DNA of 64,000 nt, taken from positions 39,406-103,405 of the forward strand of contig NW_019773981.1 of the NCBI RefSeq assembly GCF_001039355.2, read 5' to 3'. Source of the stretch: Lingula anatina (lineage: Eukaryota; Brachiopoda; Lingulata; Lingulida; Lingulidae). Positions 26,901-40,300 of the stretch are shown piece after piece. Each line of letters begins with the position of its first letter. Positions within the stretch are counted from its first letter, which is position 1. The position numbers were made by a program, and so were the translations under genes. The notes beneath the pieces are model-generated. The model made no database searches. It was not told the DNA's origin and saw only the letters and a program-made list of their open reading frames with translations.

Positions 26901-29900
26901 ATACCAATTCTTTAAAATGCATTCCACTTATCTGAATTGCTGGAAAACTTTGGTTTTTGTATTGATCTGTGTTGTTATTACATTGGTTTAACAATCAAAT
27001 TTACAAGTCAGCACATGAGGCAGAAAATTCTAAAAAAAATCTGTCAAGAATTGGTATATATTTGGTGTGTGGGCATTGCCTTTTTGATTAAACATAAATG
27101 CCTGTTATTAAAACAGCAAATTTCACTACCTAAAAATGAATATAAATAAATAATTTTACAAAAATCTTTAAATGTTTTTACAGCTAAAAAACATGACAAA
27201 TTCCTTTAATGGACATCTTTTATTGCCCGCTTTTACTGCATCAGTTTAGTGCCTTCACTATATAAAACAAAATGAACTGAGTCAATTTGTATCTAAAGCA
27301 CACTGGAGTTAATGTATATTAGTAAATTGTTTTTCTGTCTAATCATTTTAGACATGAAAAGACACCTTTAGGTCCAAGCAATAGGACAGAACTGGTTTAA
27401 TATAGGAACAAGGCTAGTAATGGGACACCACATCACTAATTGTGCTGATGCCCTTCATGAAAGAATCTATGGTCAGAGGTGACTTCAACTTTGAGACCAC
27501 AAGTTGTGGCCTACTTTTATCCAGAAAAAAATCAGCAACAGACTTGTTAAATTTTTTTTAAATATGGATAAAACATGTATGTTTTCTTAACTCTTATAAA
27601 ACAGATACAGATATCTCAATTTGAGAACATTATTTCAGTTTTAGTCTTGACCAAGGAAGAGTAAAAGCTAAGACCTTTTTTTGGAAATAAATATTTTGCC
27701 CCGCCCCCCAAATGCCCTTGTCCTGGTTATTGTCTCCTAGTTCTCTGCTTGTTTCTCTTAGTATATATGTACTTACATTACTCTGTACTTGTGTGTTCTT
27801 TGCTATTCTTCTGTTTTCTGGTGTATCTGCTACCGCTGTGAATTTGGTGGTGGGATAATGGCTGAAGATGACCAGGCAAAAAAATACAATTATTAATATG
27901 AAATATTTATTTATCTAACATTTGTTTAGTGTACCAGGAATATATGTTAAGTGCATAACAGAATCTCCTGGAAACCAGGAATTCCAGGTGCAGGAGAGAA
28001 CTTCTAAGAACAAGTCAAAATGGCAAGAAAAGGTAGTCCTTAATGAATTCTAAAGGAAAAGCACTTGGCAGAGAGAACTACATCAGGAGCAGGTAGTTTA
28101 GCAGGTGCTTGATCTGCAGCCTGTGAATCCCCTGGATCTGTGGCTTGGTCAGACTAAACTGCCTTGAAATTAAAGGGATAATAACTCTTTGTATGAGATC
28201 TATATTTCACAATAAAAACCTTGTGAATAACTCGTAGAAATATAATATATTCTGTTTTACCACAAAAACAGCAGTTATAGCTTTTATTCTGATATCTGAA
28301 CTTGTCTTTAGACCACGTGACCTCCATTGATGTCTATACTCTGTTAAAATCTCTTAAGAGATTTTAACAAAAAACCAAACTTTTTAGAAAAAAACCAGGG
28401 ACTAACTTTGAATGTAAAAATGGATTCATTAACCATTGGTAAGTATGGGAAAATTGTTGTTTACTCCAGGAAAATTCATTTTTTGGCCGAAACGAAGAGT
28501 TATTATTGCTTTAAGGAATCATTCTCAAAAATTTACAATGCTGATTATTACCCAAAACTCAAATAATGTGGGCCTATTGTTCATAGGTTTGTTATAAATA
28601 GCAATAGACTAAAGTTATGCCTTTCACAGTTTCATGCAATGTGAAGGAGTGACAGGGAGCAAAGAAAAACAGCTATCTTGACCTAGCATTTTGTTATTAT
28701 AGAGGATGGGTAAGACATTAAACAGGTTCTGTCAACTTGTATTTTACACGTACCACATTCGTTAAAAAATGTATACATTAGAAAGGCTCATAATTTCAAT
28801 TGCTCAACATTCTTAAATTCTGCATCCATGATATCCTCTTTCAAGTAATGATTATAATTGGTTCAAGGTCAGCAAGAAAAAGCAAAATCCACCATTTTAG
28901 CGCACAGGGGTACACATTCTTGTTGTTTTACTAAGCAATCATTCACGGAGCAGGTTATGCTGCAAAGTTGTATTTCTAGTCAAGCTGGATCAGCCTTATT
29001 CTATTTTTATTCTGTGCGGGTAACCTCAACAGGCTACCTGATTGTAATAAGCTAAACATAGGAAGTCAATCTAAGGACAAATGGCTAGAATCTCTATTGC
29101 AATGGGCAATAAAAGGATTAGATATACTTGCTAGGGTGAGGTAATCGTAAACTGACAGTCAGCTAATGCAATGCTAGGCTAGGTCTACCCAATTAGGAAG
29201 GAAACACGACTAATCTCAGTTTGGGCAAAGGCTGGTTATAGCCAGGTTTTGCCTTTATAACCTCCATAATGTCTGTATCTTAACCAAGATGGATGTACAC
29301 AAAATCCCAGGGCAAAATACGCTGTCAGCTTTTTAACATAACAATGTGGTAATAATGATGATCATGAGTATCTTAAAATGACTCTTAACCACTGGCTGTA
29401 AATGCCAAGTGGCAGGTCACTTAATATCACTGGTAAAATATGTGCTTGAAGGCTTCACAGGCGGAATGCAGGCTGGATTCCTTTTGTGTTAACCTTGGAA
29501 AATAAATATTTAAGGACATGGGTAAAGACTGAAGCAAAATTGGATGAAACCTGCCATATTTTTTACTAAAATATTGACTGAGTGAACAGGTTTATAAGAT
29601 TTAGTAGCATATTTTCAAATAAATTAAATAATACTAATAATATTGATAATATCTTAATTCTTTTCTAAAATAAGTTTTAGCAAATAAGTAGAAACAACAC
29701 TCACGTATTGCAATATGGCCTCTTGTCATAGCCTTTGTAGTTCTTCATATTCAATGTCATATTGCAAACCTCGCACTTAAAACACATCTTATGCCAGACC
29801 TAGAAATAAATAATAATATTTGAAATTACTTATATTTGTCAATTATATATGATTTTCTTATTTTTTCTCCGACAAAACTAACATACAAACTGCAATACAG

Positions 29901-32900
29901 AGTCTACAATCAGGCAAAAAAGTGAATATTTGGAAAAATATTCCAAATAATTTGTTGATATGCTAAGTATTAATTTCATTATCAAATCTCAAGTATATTA
30001 ATATATGAATGCAAGTTAACTTTCAAAAATTATATTCATTAATATTACTTGCTGTCACTTTTCAGTGTCACTGTCAGTGAGAAAAAAAACCAAAAGAGCA
30101 TATCATCCATGAGATTTTTTTTCTCTTAGGATCTTATCCGAACATCATTGATTAATTAAATCAGAGAAGTGATGAGGACCCATGTTTTGATACCCCTTCC
30201 TCCCCTCTATCAGTTATATAAAATGATCACAACTAATCAGCTGTAAGACAAATATTACAAGTTAGGGAAAACAAGCATGTGTTTTGTGTTTTTACAAATT
30301 ACTGTTACCCAAATTGTAACAAGAGGATATTGCATTAGGTGCTAGGTAAACAGAGAAAATGGATCAAATATCATATATTAAAGAATGTATAAGACATAAA
30401 CAGCATTATACAGCATGTTGAGACACACTTTATGATTAGTTTGAACCAAATGGTTCAAAACAGGGAAAAGTCATAAGTCTCATTTACACACTGTGGATTG
30501 GGGCACACAGTTCAAACCATGAGGTAAAGAGTGGATCTCCAAAATTCAACGTCTGACCCTGAAAATTATAAAAGTTCATCTCTCAAAATAGACAACCAAA
30601 TTCCATCTAGGTTGAACTTGAAATTAAAAAAAAAAAAATCAAAGTTGGGGTGTCTGTAAACCTTTAAACTCCCGTGCCAGAGAACTACTGTACTAGTATA
30701 CTCATTTATGGATCCAAAATGTCACATTGGTAATGATGAACATGGATTCCAGTGAGGAGCACAGACTATGTGAGAAGAACTGAAAATACTCAGTTTCAGG
30801 GCCCAATGCCTGTGTATTAGAAGTAACAAATGGATATAAAATGCAAGGTAATTGACCTTACCTGAGATGAGTACCTTGAAATACCTGGCAAAAGCACCTG
30901 GAGTACCCTGTGGACCACACTCATTGCCAGATTAACTCTGACCAAACAAAGTAAATAGACATGAACAGAGCATGATGTGATTTCAGCAAAACTTTTGGGT
31001 ATTCTTGATACTTGCCATAAGAAAGAAACCCCCTTTCTTTTTTAATCATAGCAATAACTTACGACTTAGGAGATGCAAAAAATCCAGAAAAGTGAATGAC
31101 AACACCAATGGCAACTCAACTGTGAAAATAGATGCGGTTGATGGCTTTGTGTACAGATACTTTGCGTTGACCATAAAAAATTCACTGTGGATTGAAACTG
31201 ATTCTGAGTTGTACATGTATCTAACTTGGAAACACTGTGACTGTGGTATTCAGGGCTTTAGAGTAGGTTCTATTTCTGTAGCCCATTAAGGTACTGTGTT
31301 ACCTGGAAAAACACACTGCATACATGATACCACGGTAATGTTTCTACAGGGAAAAGATACCCAGAATCTCCAAGAGGCATCTAAAACCTGTTACAAGGCA
31401 ATCTCTATTTTAGCCTGCAGTAAGTTGGACATCCGCTGTGCCTTTACAGAATTACAACAAATTCGCTGTGATCTTGGGACCTCACAAGTTTCAGCTACAG
31501 ATTTAATAGGGTATAAATAATGTTGTATTTGCAAAACAATATGCTGACTTAAGTCATAGTCAGAAAGAACTAAAACTCAATTACTGTACTAGTAAACAAT
31601 TTGAAATTCATTCAAGAAAAGCGTACTACTAAAAGAGTTTAAAGGACCCCGCCCCCTTCTGAAGTTCCCCTTGTATTTGCACATTTCATATATATCCTAC
31701 TAGTCTCAACATTCTAAATGTTTAAACTCCTTGAAACTGCAAAAGGACAAAACCTCCCAAAAGAAGAAAAATCCCCATGTATGGACACACTCCCAGGCTC
31801 AGGCTGCTCACCACCGTGTGTTCAGTATTTTTACTGACAATAAGTGAATTTAAAGGGGCTGAAATGGGTACTAATGGAAAGGTTAAACAGAGCTAAGGTG
31901 AGCTGTTAAATGAACTACCAACACCTTGTGTGCATCTGCCTCACGCCACCTTTAAAATTTCCAAAAACATTACCTCATTTCATTTTTTCCTAAAAAATTG
32001 TTATGTGTGTAACTGTTTGTTTTGATACAATGCCTCTCTGATATTCTTCAGTAAACACCTATAAAATTTTTTCACTGTAGACCATTGTGTTAGCTCAATT
32101 TAATCTATTTTGGGTATTATAACTCTGCCTCCACCCTTTTCAGCCCATGATGCCCTCCTTTCTAAATCGGCCTTTTACTATAGGTGTGCATTCCTGCACA
32201 TTAGTTTTCCAAAATGTTTCATCTGCCTCCCATAAAATTTCACGTAAAAGAATGTTTTCATAGTGTGGAATCTGTAAACTGCCCAAATAAATTGCCCAAC
32301 AGATAAGAACTAGCCAGGAAGGTTGAGAACAATCTCTACCAGTTATGGCACATTTTACTATTGGGAAAGACCAATGCAACATTTACATTTTAAAACAAAC
32401 TGGCATGTCTTATGGTGAAATCCTGGTGTGGTCCAACTGGTATTTAGTAAGTTCAGAAAAAGCGGATATCCTACATGTCTCCAGGTGGGCTGACTTTTTT
32501 TTCAGGAATATATCTCACGCAGAGGATAGCACATGCTTTCGTAATCCTTAAAAAAGATAAAATGGTAGGCAGGTGTACTGATATAAAACTTGTGTAAACC
32601 AGGAGCATGTCCATTTTTTCTTAGTGTAAACTCCCTTCAATATTGTCCTCTATGGAATTTCTTGCCCTTGCTAGAGGATAAGGATCTCTTAACACACTAT
32701 AAAGCACTTTGCAATTCTCAATCATAACTAAATACAAAGAAATCTGTCACTCTACTGCTGTTAGACATTTTCATTGCTCAACGATGATTTGATAACATTT
32801 ATGGACATGTTCACAATTCTAGCAAGCTGCTAGTAACATAATAACAAGAGCTCTTTGCTCATTCTGCTTCCGGACATTCAAATTGCTCTAAGACGATTAC

Positions 32901-34288
32901 TTTCCACACTGGGAACCACATTAACTTGCAGAGAGCACACCCTATCACTAGACAGTCAAAACATTTATCTTACTTAGATACAAAATTTTCTGCTCTAAAG
33001 ACATTTCCAAATGGTCAGTTCACTATGAAAAAGTCTGAACTTTCATGCGTGCTAGGTCCATCAGTTTTACTGACCCATGCTGACCTACCTAACAACTTTC
33101 ATATCAGGAGAATCAATTTTTCTAAAGACCAGTCTTATTGAAGGAGGGATGTGCTTCCACAAATAATTTGCAGATATCCAATGAGATCAAGAAAATTAAT
33201 TTCAGTCCAACACCTTGACTTTCATTGATACTCTAAATTAGGTTTTTTTTCAAGGTTACTGGTTTGGTCAGACTGGCCGAAATTTTATTGAAGATGAATT
33301 TTTCTTGTGCAGACTGCTTAAAGGATATACCCGAAAGGATATGCCCCCTTATGAGATTTCACTAGATTCTAAATAGATTTAGATCCCACATGAAGATAGA
33401 ACCATCAATAGAACGTTTTATTCACATCACAGACTTACAATCAAGCACCTGCTCCCCAAAGGTTCAACTGAATTCATTTTGCCAAAACCCTTCTAACCAC
33501 AGCCCTAGGTCATAATGGATCAAATGAGTTCAAAAATGTTCAACTTGAAAATATCACCGAGGTCAGTTGACTTCTGGCTTTGGTCAGACTCCTCTTGGTA
33601 TGAGAATGGACGATAACAGCTATGAGTTCACTCTAAGGTAAACTTTCTTCCAGCCAAATATGTGTCTTTGGGACCTGTTTCACAACCTGATTCAGTTTTA
33701 GCAAAGGTTGCTACGAATCTTAGCAAACTAAGTTGCATTTCACAAAGAATTAATGATAAACTGGACAAAAAATAATTTCATATTCCCACTTATCGCCAGC
33801 GTAATTAGAACATAATTAGAATAAGGCTCGAATTCTGACTATGCCAATGTGATCCCAGCAGCAATTTCATCTGAAGAGGACTCAGGCTGATTTGTAGAGA
33901 CACTTACAACTTCATTCTCGTTATCCCTACACCATTCAGGGGTCAATTCCACCCACCTTCCTGGTGTTATTTTTCACCAAAAAGGATCATAAAACCCAAA
34001 CCTATATTACCCAACACAGTTGCTGATCACTGAAGCTTGCCATCAATTTAAAGAAGACACCTCACAATGATGTGCTCTGACAATAACAACCCGCCCCCGT
34101 TGATATGTAAACACTGTGCTTACTGGTGCCCCTCAAATCATTCAATTACCTTGAGAAAAAAATCAGACATTTCAGTTTCACGCAGGAGTGAGAAGGGTTG
34201 AAGAGAAAACTCAGCCAATTCAAATTCATACAAGAGGAAGAGGTTAAAGAGAAATGCAAACTTCAATTTTCAGAGGGAATGGTGTGTG

Positions 34289-34345
<57 letters not shown>

Positions 34346-37300
34346 GGAATGACCCTTGACTCACTTTGTCTAAACATTTCAACTCCTCAGTGGGATACAC
34401 TGTCTTCCCACACTTTCCACAGTTCTTGATTGGCATCTTGTTGTTACGAGACCCCTAGATACTAGAAGGACACCTGGAAAGAGATAAAAAATAGAAAACA
34501 GTATTATGATAAACATTTAATTAGTAGTAAATTTAAACCTGACTGGTTCATGCAACCAACTATAAATTCCAAATATGACTCGCATGACCTGGAATTGATC
34601 GAAAAAGAGGGGGAATCTCCTGCACTAGGATACTTGGTTTTATAAGACGTAAATAGATAGATCGGAATACGATGAGATAAATTGTTTCTGTACATTACAT
34701 TGAATTCTAATTCAAAATTTTATTAACAACTTATGAAGTGTGAATGTTTTCAACACAGCATACTTCAGCCTTTTAATGGACAACAATTGCCTTTCTTTTT
34801 ATTTGATGAAGAACAAATTACCTTCTCCCCCATCTGTTGCATTTCTGCTTTGCCATCAACAGTATCTTAAAATGTTTCTGACATATTATAAACATAGTGA
34901 GTTCTCTATCTCTTTTTATCTGACCACCTTTTAGACTTCATAAACTGTGGTTATAAATCCACTCTCACTGTGACAATGACAGGGGACAGGGGTCACTGAG
35001 GGCATTTTACTACTATTATTATCTTCAGAAGCACTATGTACTATGAATAATGCACTGTCAGAACTGTAAAACCATAAAACATTTACCACTAAAACTTGCA
35101 TAAAATTTACCCCCAGGCCCACCCCCAACCTCTCTCTCTCTCTCTCAAATTTCTTTTTGATGGGAGGAAGGTAGAGTTGGGTATGGGTTAAACCCCACTT
35201 ATTTTGTACACTTGGCAGTGAAGAGGTATACGCTTTGCATCTCTTTTCTAGGAATGGTTAGGTGTGAATTCAATGTTCTGAAAAAAGCCAAAATCTTAGT
35301 CAATTTTGCCAAATTTAAATTTAAATTTACCCTAGAGAAAAAGGGCTCTAACAGTCAACTACATAGCCAAGATTAGCACTAACTGGGACAGGCAAAGAGC
35401 TAATTACCAGCAAATCACTCATACCACAGTCAATGCAGCTTGTCAGGCAACTCCGCTACACTCAACTATGTCAAATATGACATTTAATCGGGATGACCAA
35501 CATGCTGATATCTGTGATATTTACTTCTACTGGGCCTTAAAGAGCAGCTGGTGACAACAACTGGGCGTTTTGAACACATGTTGGACAGCCTTAAATTGAT
35601 GTGCTGACACGGATTTTGAAGTGGACATCAAAGTTGACAAATTAATCTAATTATTGCCTCTGCCAAGGAATTTTTTCGCCTTCTTTGGTTTGGTAGTTGA
35701 CGGTCTAATACTATAAGTAATGGGCAGATATTGATAAAATTTTTAGGGCAGGTCAGAAATGGGCTAACTGAAAATGAATTAGGTTTAGATCAATTACACA
35801 TTTAACTTTATTAGTAATAAAAATGAGAAATAAACTGCACTGGCTGAGGATTGCTCTCTCTCTCTCTCTCTGAGAACTTTTCTGGTTTAGATTTGAAATT
35901 GAACGAGATAGGTTGAGGTTTGGGGGGGGGGGGGGCGGTGTCTCAAAGTGGAATATCACAGTCAACAAGTACATCCAATTTGTAAAAGCTGCTGTGCTGA
36001 AAATAGCAGGGACTATTTAAATGACAAAGCAGCTTGGCAATTGAACTAATGAACTAACTCAGGGAAGTTTTATTGTGAATATTCATATCATTCAGAAAAC
36101 AGTATACAGATTCCTGGGGTATGAAAACAGGACTCCATTCGATGCAATTAAACTGACCTCAATCAATAATATCAGCAGACAAGTTATCAAAAAAATTTAC
36201 CACAGGTGACGTTTCCAACAGTAGGAGCTTTATCATGCTCATCTTTTGAGACACAAAGTGTTAAGTTAAGCCGTTCTAAATTGACTGGAAACAAGGCTTA
36301 ACTTGTCAACAGAGCAGCTAATAATAACTCATTCTCTTCTAGTCCATTGGTGTGCGGTGTGTCGGTTTGTCTAGAGCATTAACACTGTATTATTTATTTT
36401 GGCAGGTAAACAGGGGCTACACCCATGATCCAGGATGAAAGAACACCACGCTTTGCATACCTGTTGAATCATCTATACCTCCAATTGTCCCGATGTTTAT
36501 ATGTAATAAGGTGGCAAGGCAATACACACAAATATTACTCAATGACTGTTATGCACTTATAAAATATCTACTCTACATAAATGATAGTCATATGATACTG
36601 ATATGATACTTGAGCTGCCTCATAATATTAGTTAATTTGAAGAATATAAGTACTAGTATGTTCAAAATGTTCTGTGACAGATCAAATTCCAACTAGCGTG
36701 TGACTTGTAGTATGCAGGACATACTTTTTTCCATTGGCTTAGAGGCTTGACATTAGCATTGAAAATATTTACAAAATGTTTTAAAGATAATCTGCGTATG
36801 CTAATCAAGATAATGAAACTTAAACCCTTTTTTCTCTCTGCTCACCACTGATTTGGTAATATATTTGAGTAACTTAAGAGTCATTTTAAAATATAAAGGA
36901 ATTAGTAGTCTGGTTTATGATGAATATATCACTTAAAATATTCTTCAGACCTGTCATACATATCACATATATTATTCATCATGACTTAACATAAATTAGA
37001 TTTCAAAATTCCTCAGGACCTGCATATAAGAATATAACACCCACTTACATATACTTGAATGCATAAGTTCAAAGCAAGTAATTAATCATTTTCTAAAAAT
37101 ATCATATATCTTTATGGGGTCTTAGAAGTGGATAAAACACAAACTGGCTGCAAAACATCATGTTTTTCAACTGATGGGCTGTTTGTGTACTGTGTATATT
37201 CCCAGGATAAGCACTTGGGGTTCCCTAGAAATGTCAAGGTTAATGCCACTTATTTCTAGAGGAATGACAGGTACAAGCTGAAAAGTCTGAAGAGCTTATA

Positions 37301-40300
37301 TAAATAATAAATAGAAGAGGAAGGCATTCGTATCATCATTTGCCCAGCTACAAAATGCCACATCCAAAGTACAGGGAAACTTTTTTCCCCTCATCTTCCA
37401 AGTGCTCTCTCCACATCATTTTAGTTTGCACGATGAGCTCTCTTTATATATATATATCCTATCCTGGCGGAGTGCTAACACTTGCCAATTTGGCCAAATG
37501 CTCAGACCAGCTTAAATTGGCTAATCAAAACAGCGCTGATTTGATTTGTTTTAGTCAAACCATTTTAAACCATTAGGAGAAAAAAGTAGCAAGCATGAAA
37601 AAGCAGTAAGCAAAATAATTGCTATCGCTACCCCAGCCATCCTTCAACAGTCCTCTTTTCCAGCATTACTACAATTTTCTACCCAACAATTTTATTTTCT
37701 TTCTTTCATCTTCTCACCCTTCCTCCTTTTTTTCTTTTGAAAAGCTTTATTCCTCAATGTTTCTTCTTTCAAAGATCCAAAAGAAAAAATTGTACCACAA
37801 TACCACTTCCTTTTCACTCACAGATGTCTACTGTAACAATATTTCCAAACCAATTGTAATCAGTCTCCTCACATGACATGGTATGTACAGATGGCATCCA
37901 GCAAGTAAATTATTACTCGTAAGTCCAAAGTTTGGTAAAGTTGTGACCTGAAGAATGCAGAACAATAGTGCCAAATACCAAATTGTTTTGATAGATTGTC
38001 TTTTAAAATATAAATATCCAGTCTTTTTTAAATTATAGTACAGAAATATTTTTATATGCCAAAACATTCAAACGTGAGAATATATCCTGTGAAAGAATTT
38101 ATGCTACATTCAGTTATATCTTTTGACATCATGCCGATTTCATAGTTCACATTAAACAAATTTGCCATATTAGATAGCATCTTGCCATAAGGAGTTACAA
38201 ATCTAAATTGCACATAGATGGTTATTTTTATACCTAATCAACGGCAATCAAAACAGGAAAAGAGGGAGTATTTGGAAACAATGTAACCTAATGTATAATT
38301 TCCTTATCTATTGCTATGTTCAAAACTGTTCCAATAGTAAAAGCTTAGGTTCCGATTTGAAGGAGTAGACAATTAATTGCACCCACTGCCACTGTACTAA
38401 CTCAGTGACTATGTTGACTACACAATAGGGGATTGCATTCAAGTCTTCTTCCTGAATTTAAAATCAAAAGGATTTTCATCAAATCAGTCCCGAAATCAAC
38501 ACAGGTTGAAACCATTTAATTCTGGAGACACATGCCATTAATGTGTTCCTAAAACATTTGATATAACCACATGACTTATGTACTAGTAGGTCTTATGTAA
38601 AAGTTCTTTGACGTCCATTTTCCTCATAATATAGCATCACAATGTCGAAGATATTCTGAAGATTATCATACAGAAGATGAATCACAGGATATCCTCCTTC
38701 ATCATTTATAGTGTAGGACACTCTCCAGACATTTAACCACAATATACCCTATCTTCTTGCATCTGAACAAATCATATACACAAAAAATCAGTGCTAGTAA
38801 ATTAAAAAAAATCTGAGGTCCTGAATATTTCTTTGGAACTTTCTTACCAACATTTTAAATAGTTGTTAATGGGCCTCATTTCCTCCATTTTTCATTAGCC
38901 CAGAATACAAGTACATGCACTCATAATACATTGCATTTTCATTTTTTTTAATACAACCTTTGAGAAGTGGGTAGTAATTTCATTAGAACTTGAAGAAGAC
39001 AAGATGTGAAGTTAGACATGGCTGTCTAAAAGGTAAATAGAGAATTTAGAGATAATGAAATCTTGCGAGATGCACTTTAACCCTTTTAGGTCTTTAAGTA
39101 ACACAGCTATTTGGCCGCAACTTACCAAAGGATATGGGTTTTAAATTTAGCTAAACTGTGTTAATGACATAGGAATACATATATATATATAAAAAAACTG
39201 ATGACATGAAGTACAACATTTGATCGTCTTGCAAGAATAAAAACTTCACAAAACAGAATTTCAGAGTAATCAAATTAGAAATGAACAAAAGCAATAAATA
39301 AAATATGTAGTGTTATAGCCAAGTCTGAGTACGTCTTCAATACATTTTGATAAGAAAGACCAGCTTGTGCAAATGCACGAGTAATATCACAGGCTGCTTA
39401 AAGAACTTTAAAATCAACCAGACAACAACCTCTCTACCACGTATACTATGTAAAAAGGTCACTTACTGCAGAGTTATAAACTAAGCACCACTTTATGTAA
39501 TCTCTCTGTTATAAATTTAGAAACACTTGGTGCAATCTATAAATCGCTCCACTTGTGGCCTTATGATCTATAACTTACAGGTAAAGTGTATTAGGGATGG
39601 ATTTAGTGTGGGAGCCGTTTTGATTTATTCCAGATCTTTACAGTGTCAAGGCAAAAGGTGTTATAACACCACACTCACTGCAGTGATATACACCAACACC
39701 AACGCAAAAAAATTAAAGTTGTTGAAAATACTTAGAGCTGTCATGCTATAAGATTGTGGCTAGCAAACTAACTTCTACTTAAGCCAACTAGTATATTCTT
39801 AGATTTTTGCGAAACATTAATGGCTAGTCCAAAGTGTGAAAACCTCATGTTAAGGTAAATTCATTAATGATTAAGTCACCTGTATTCAGTCCTGACGCAG
39901 TGATATCAGCTTTAAAGTTATTCAATATACCTGTTTCAGCCCCAGTACTTTATGGAGATTAAAAACAGCGGACAGTCATATAAAAGTAATTATCCTGAGT
40001 TGCTAAATGCAGCTTTTTACTGGATCAATTATTGTAAACAAACTCGTGTTAGAAGAAATTGACAAGCGAGGTACCAGTAGCAACAAATTAGGTCAATGAC
40101 ACTTGCTAAAAATCAGTCACAGCTGGGACTCTGTTAAGTGATTTATCATTATCACATATACACTGTTGTACGCAGTTTTCGAAATCAAGCGCCAAACTTA
40201 CCTTGTTGAAAATAAAACGTAAAATTTTGTACTCAAACCGGTGGGATCGGTTTCAAAATGGCGGTAACCCCGCCCACGTGAGTACTCACATACCATAAAA

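Noticed and set aside
31005-31520. Adjacent plus-strand frames of 94 and 74 codons in a LASP intron
   Set aside because: Different frames separated by a stop, no splice signals linking them, no recognisable protein.
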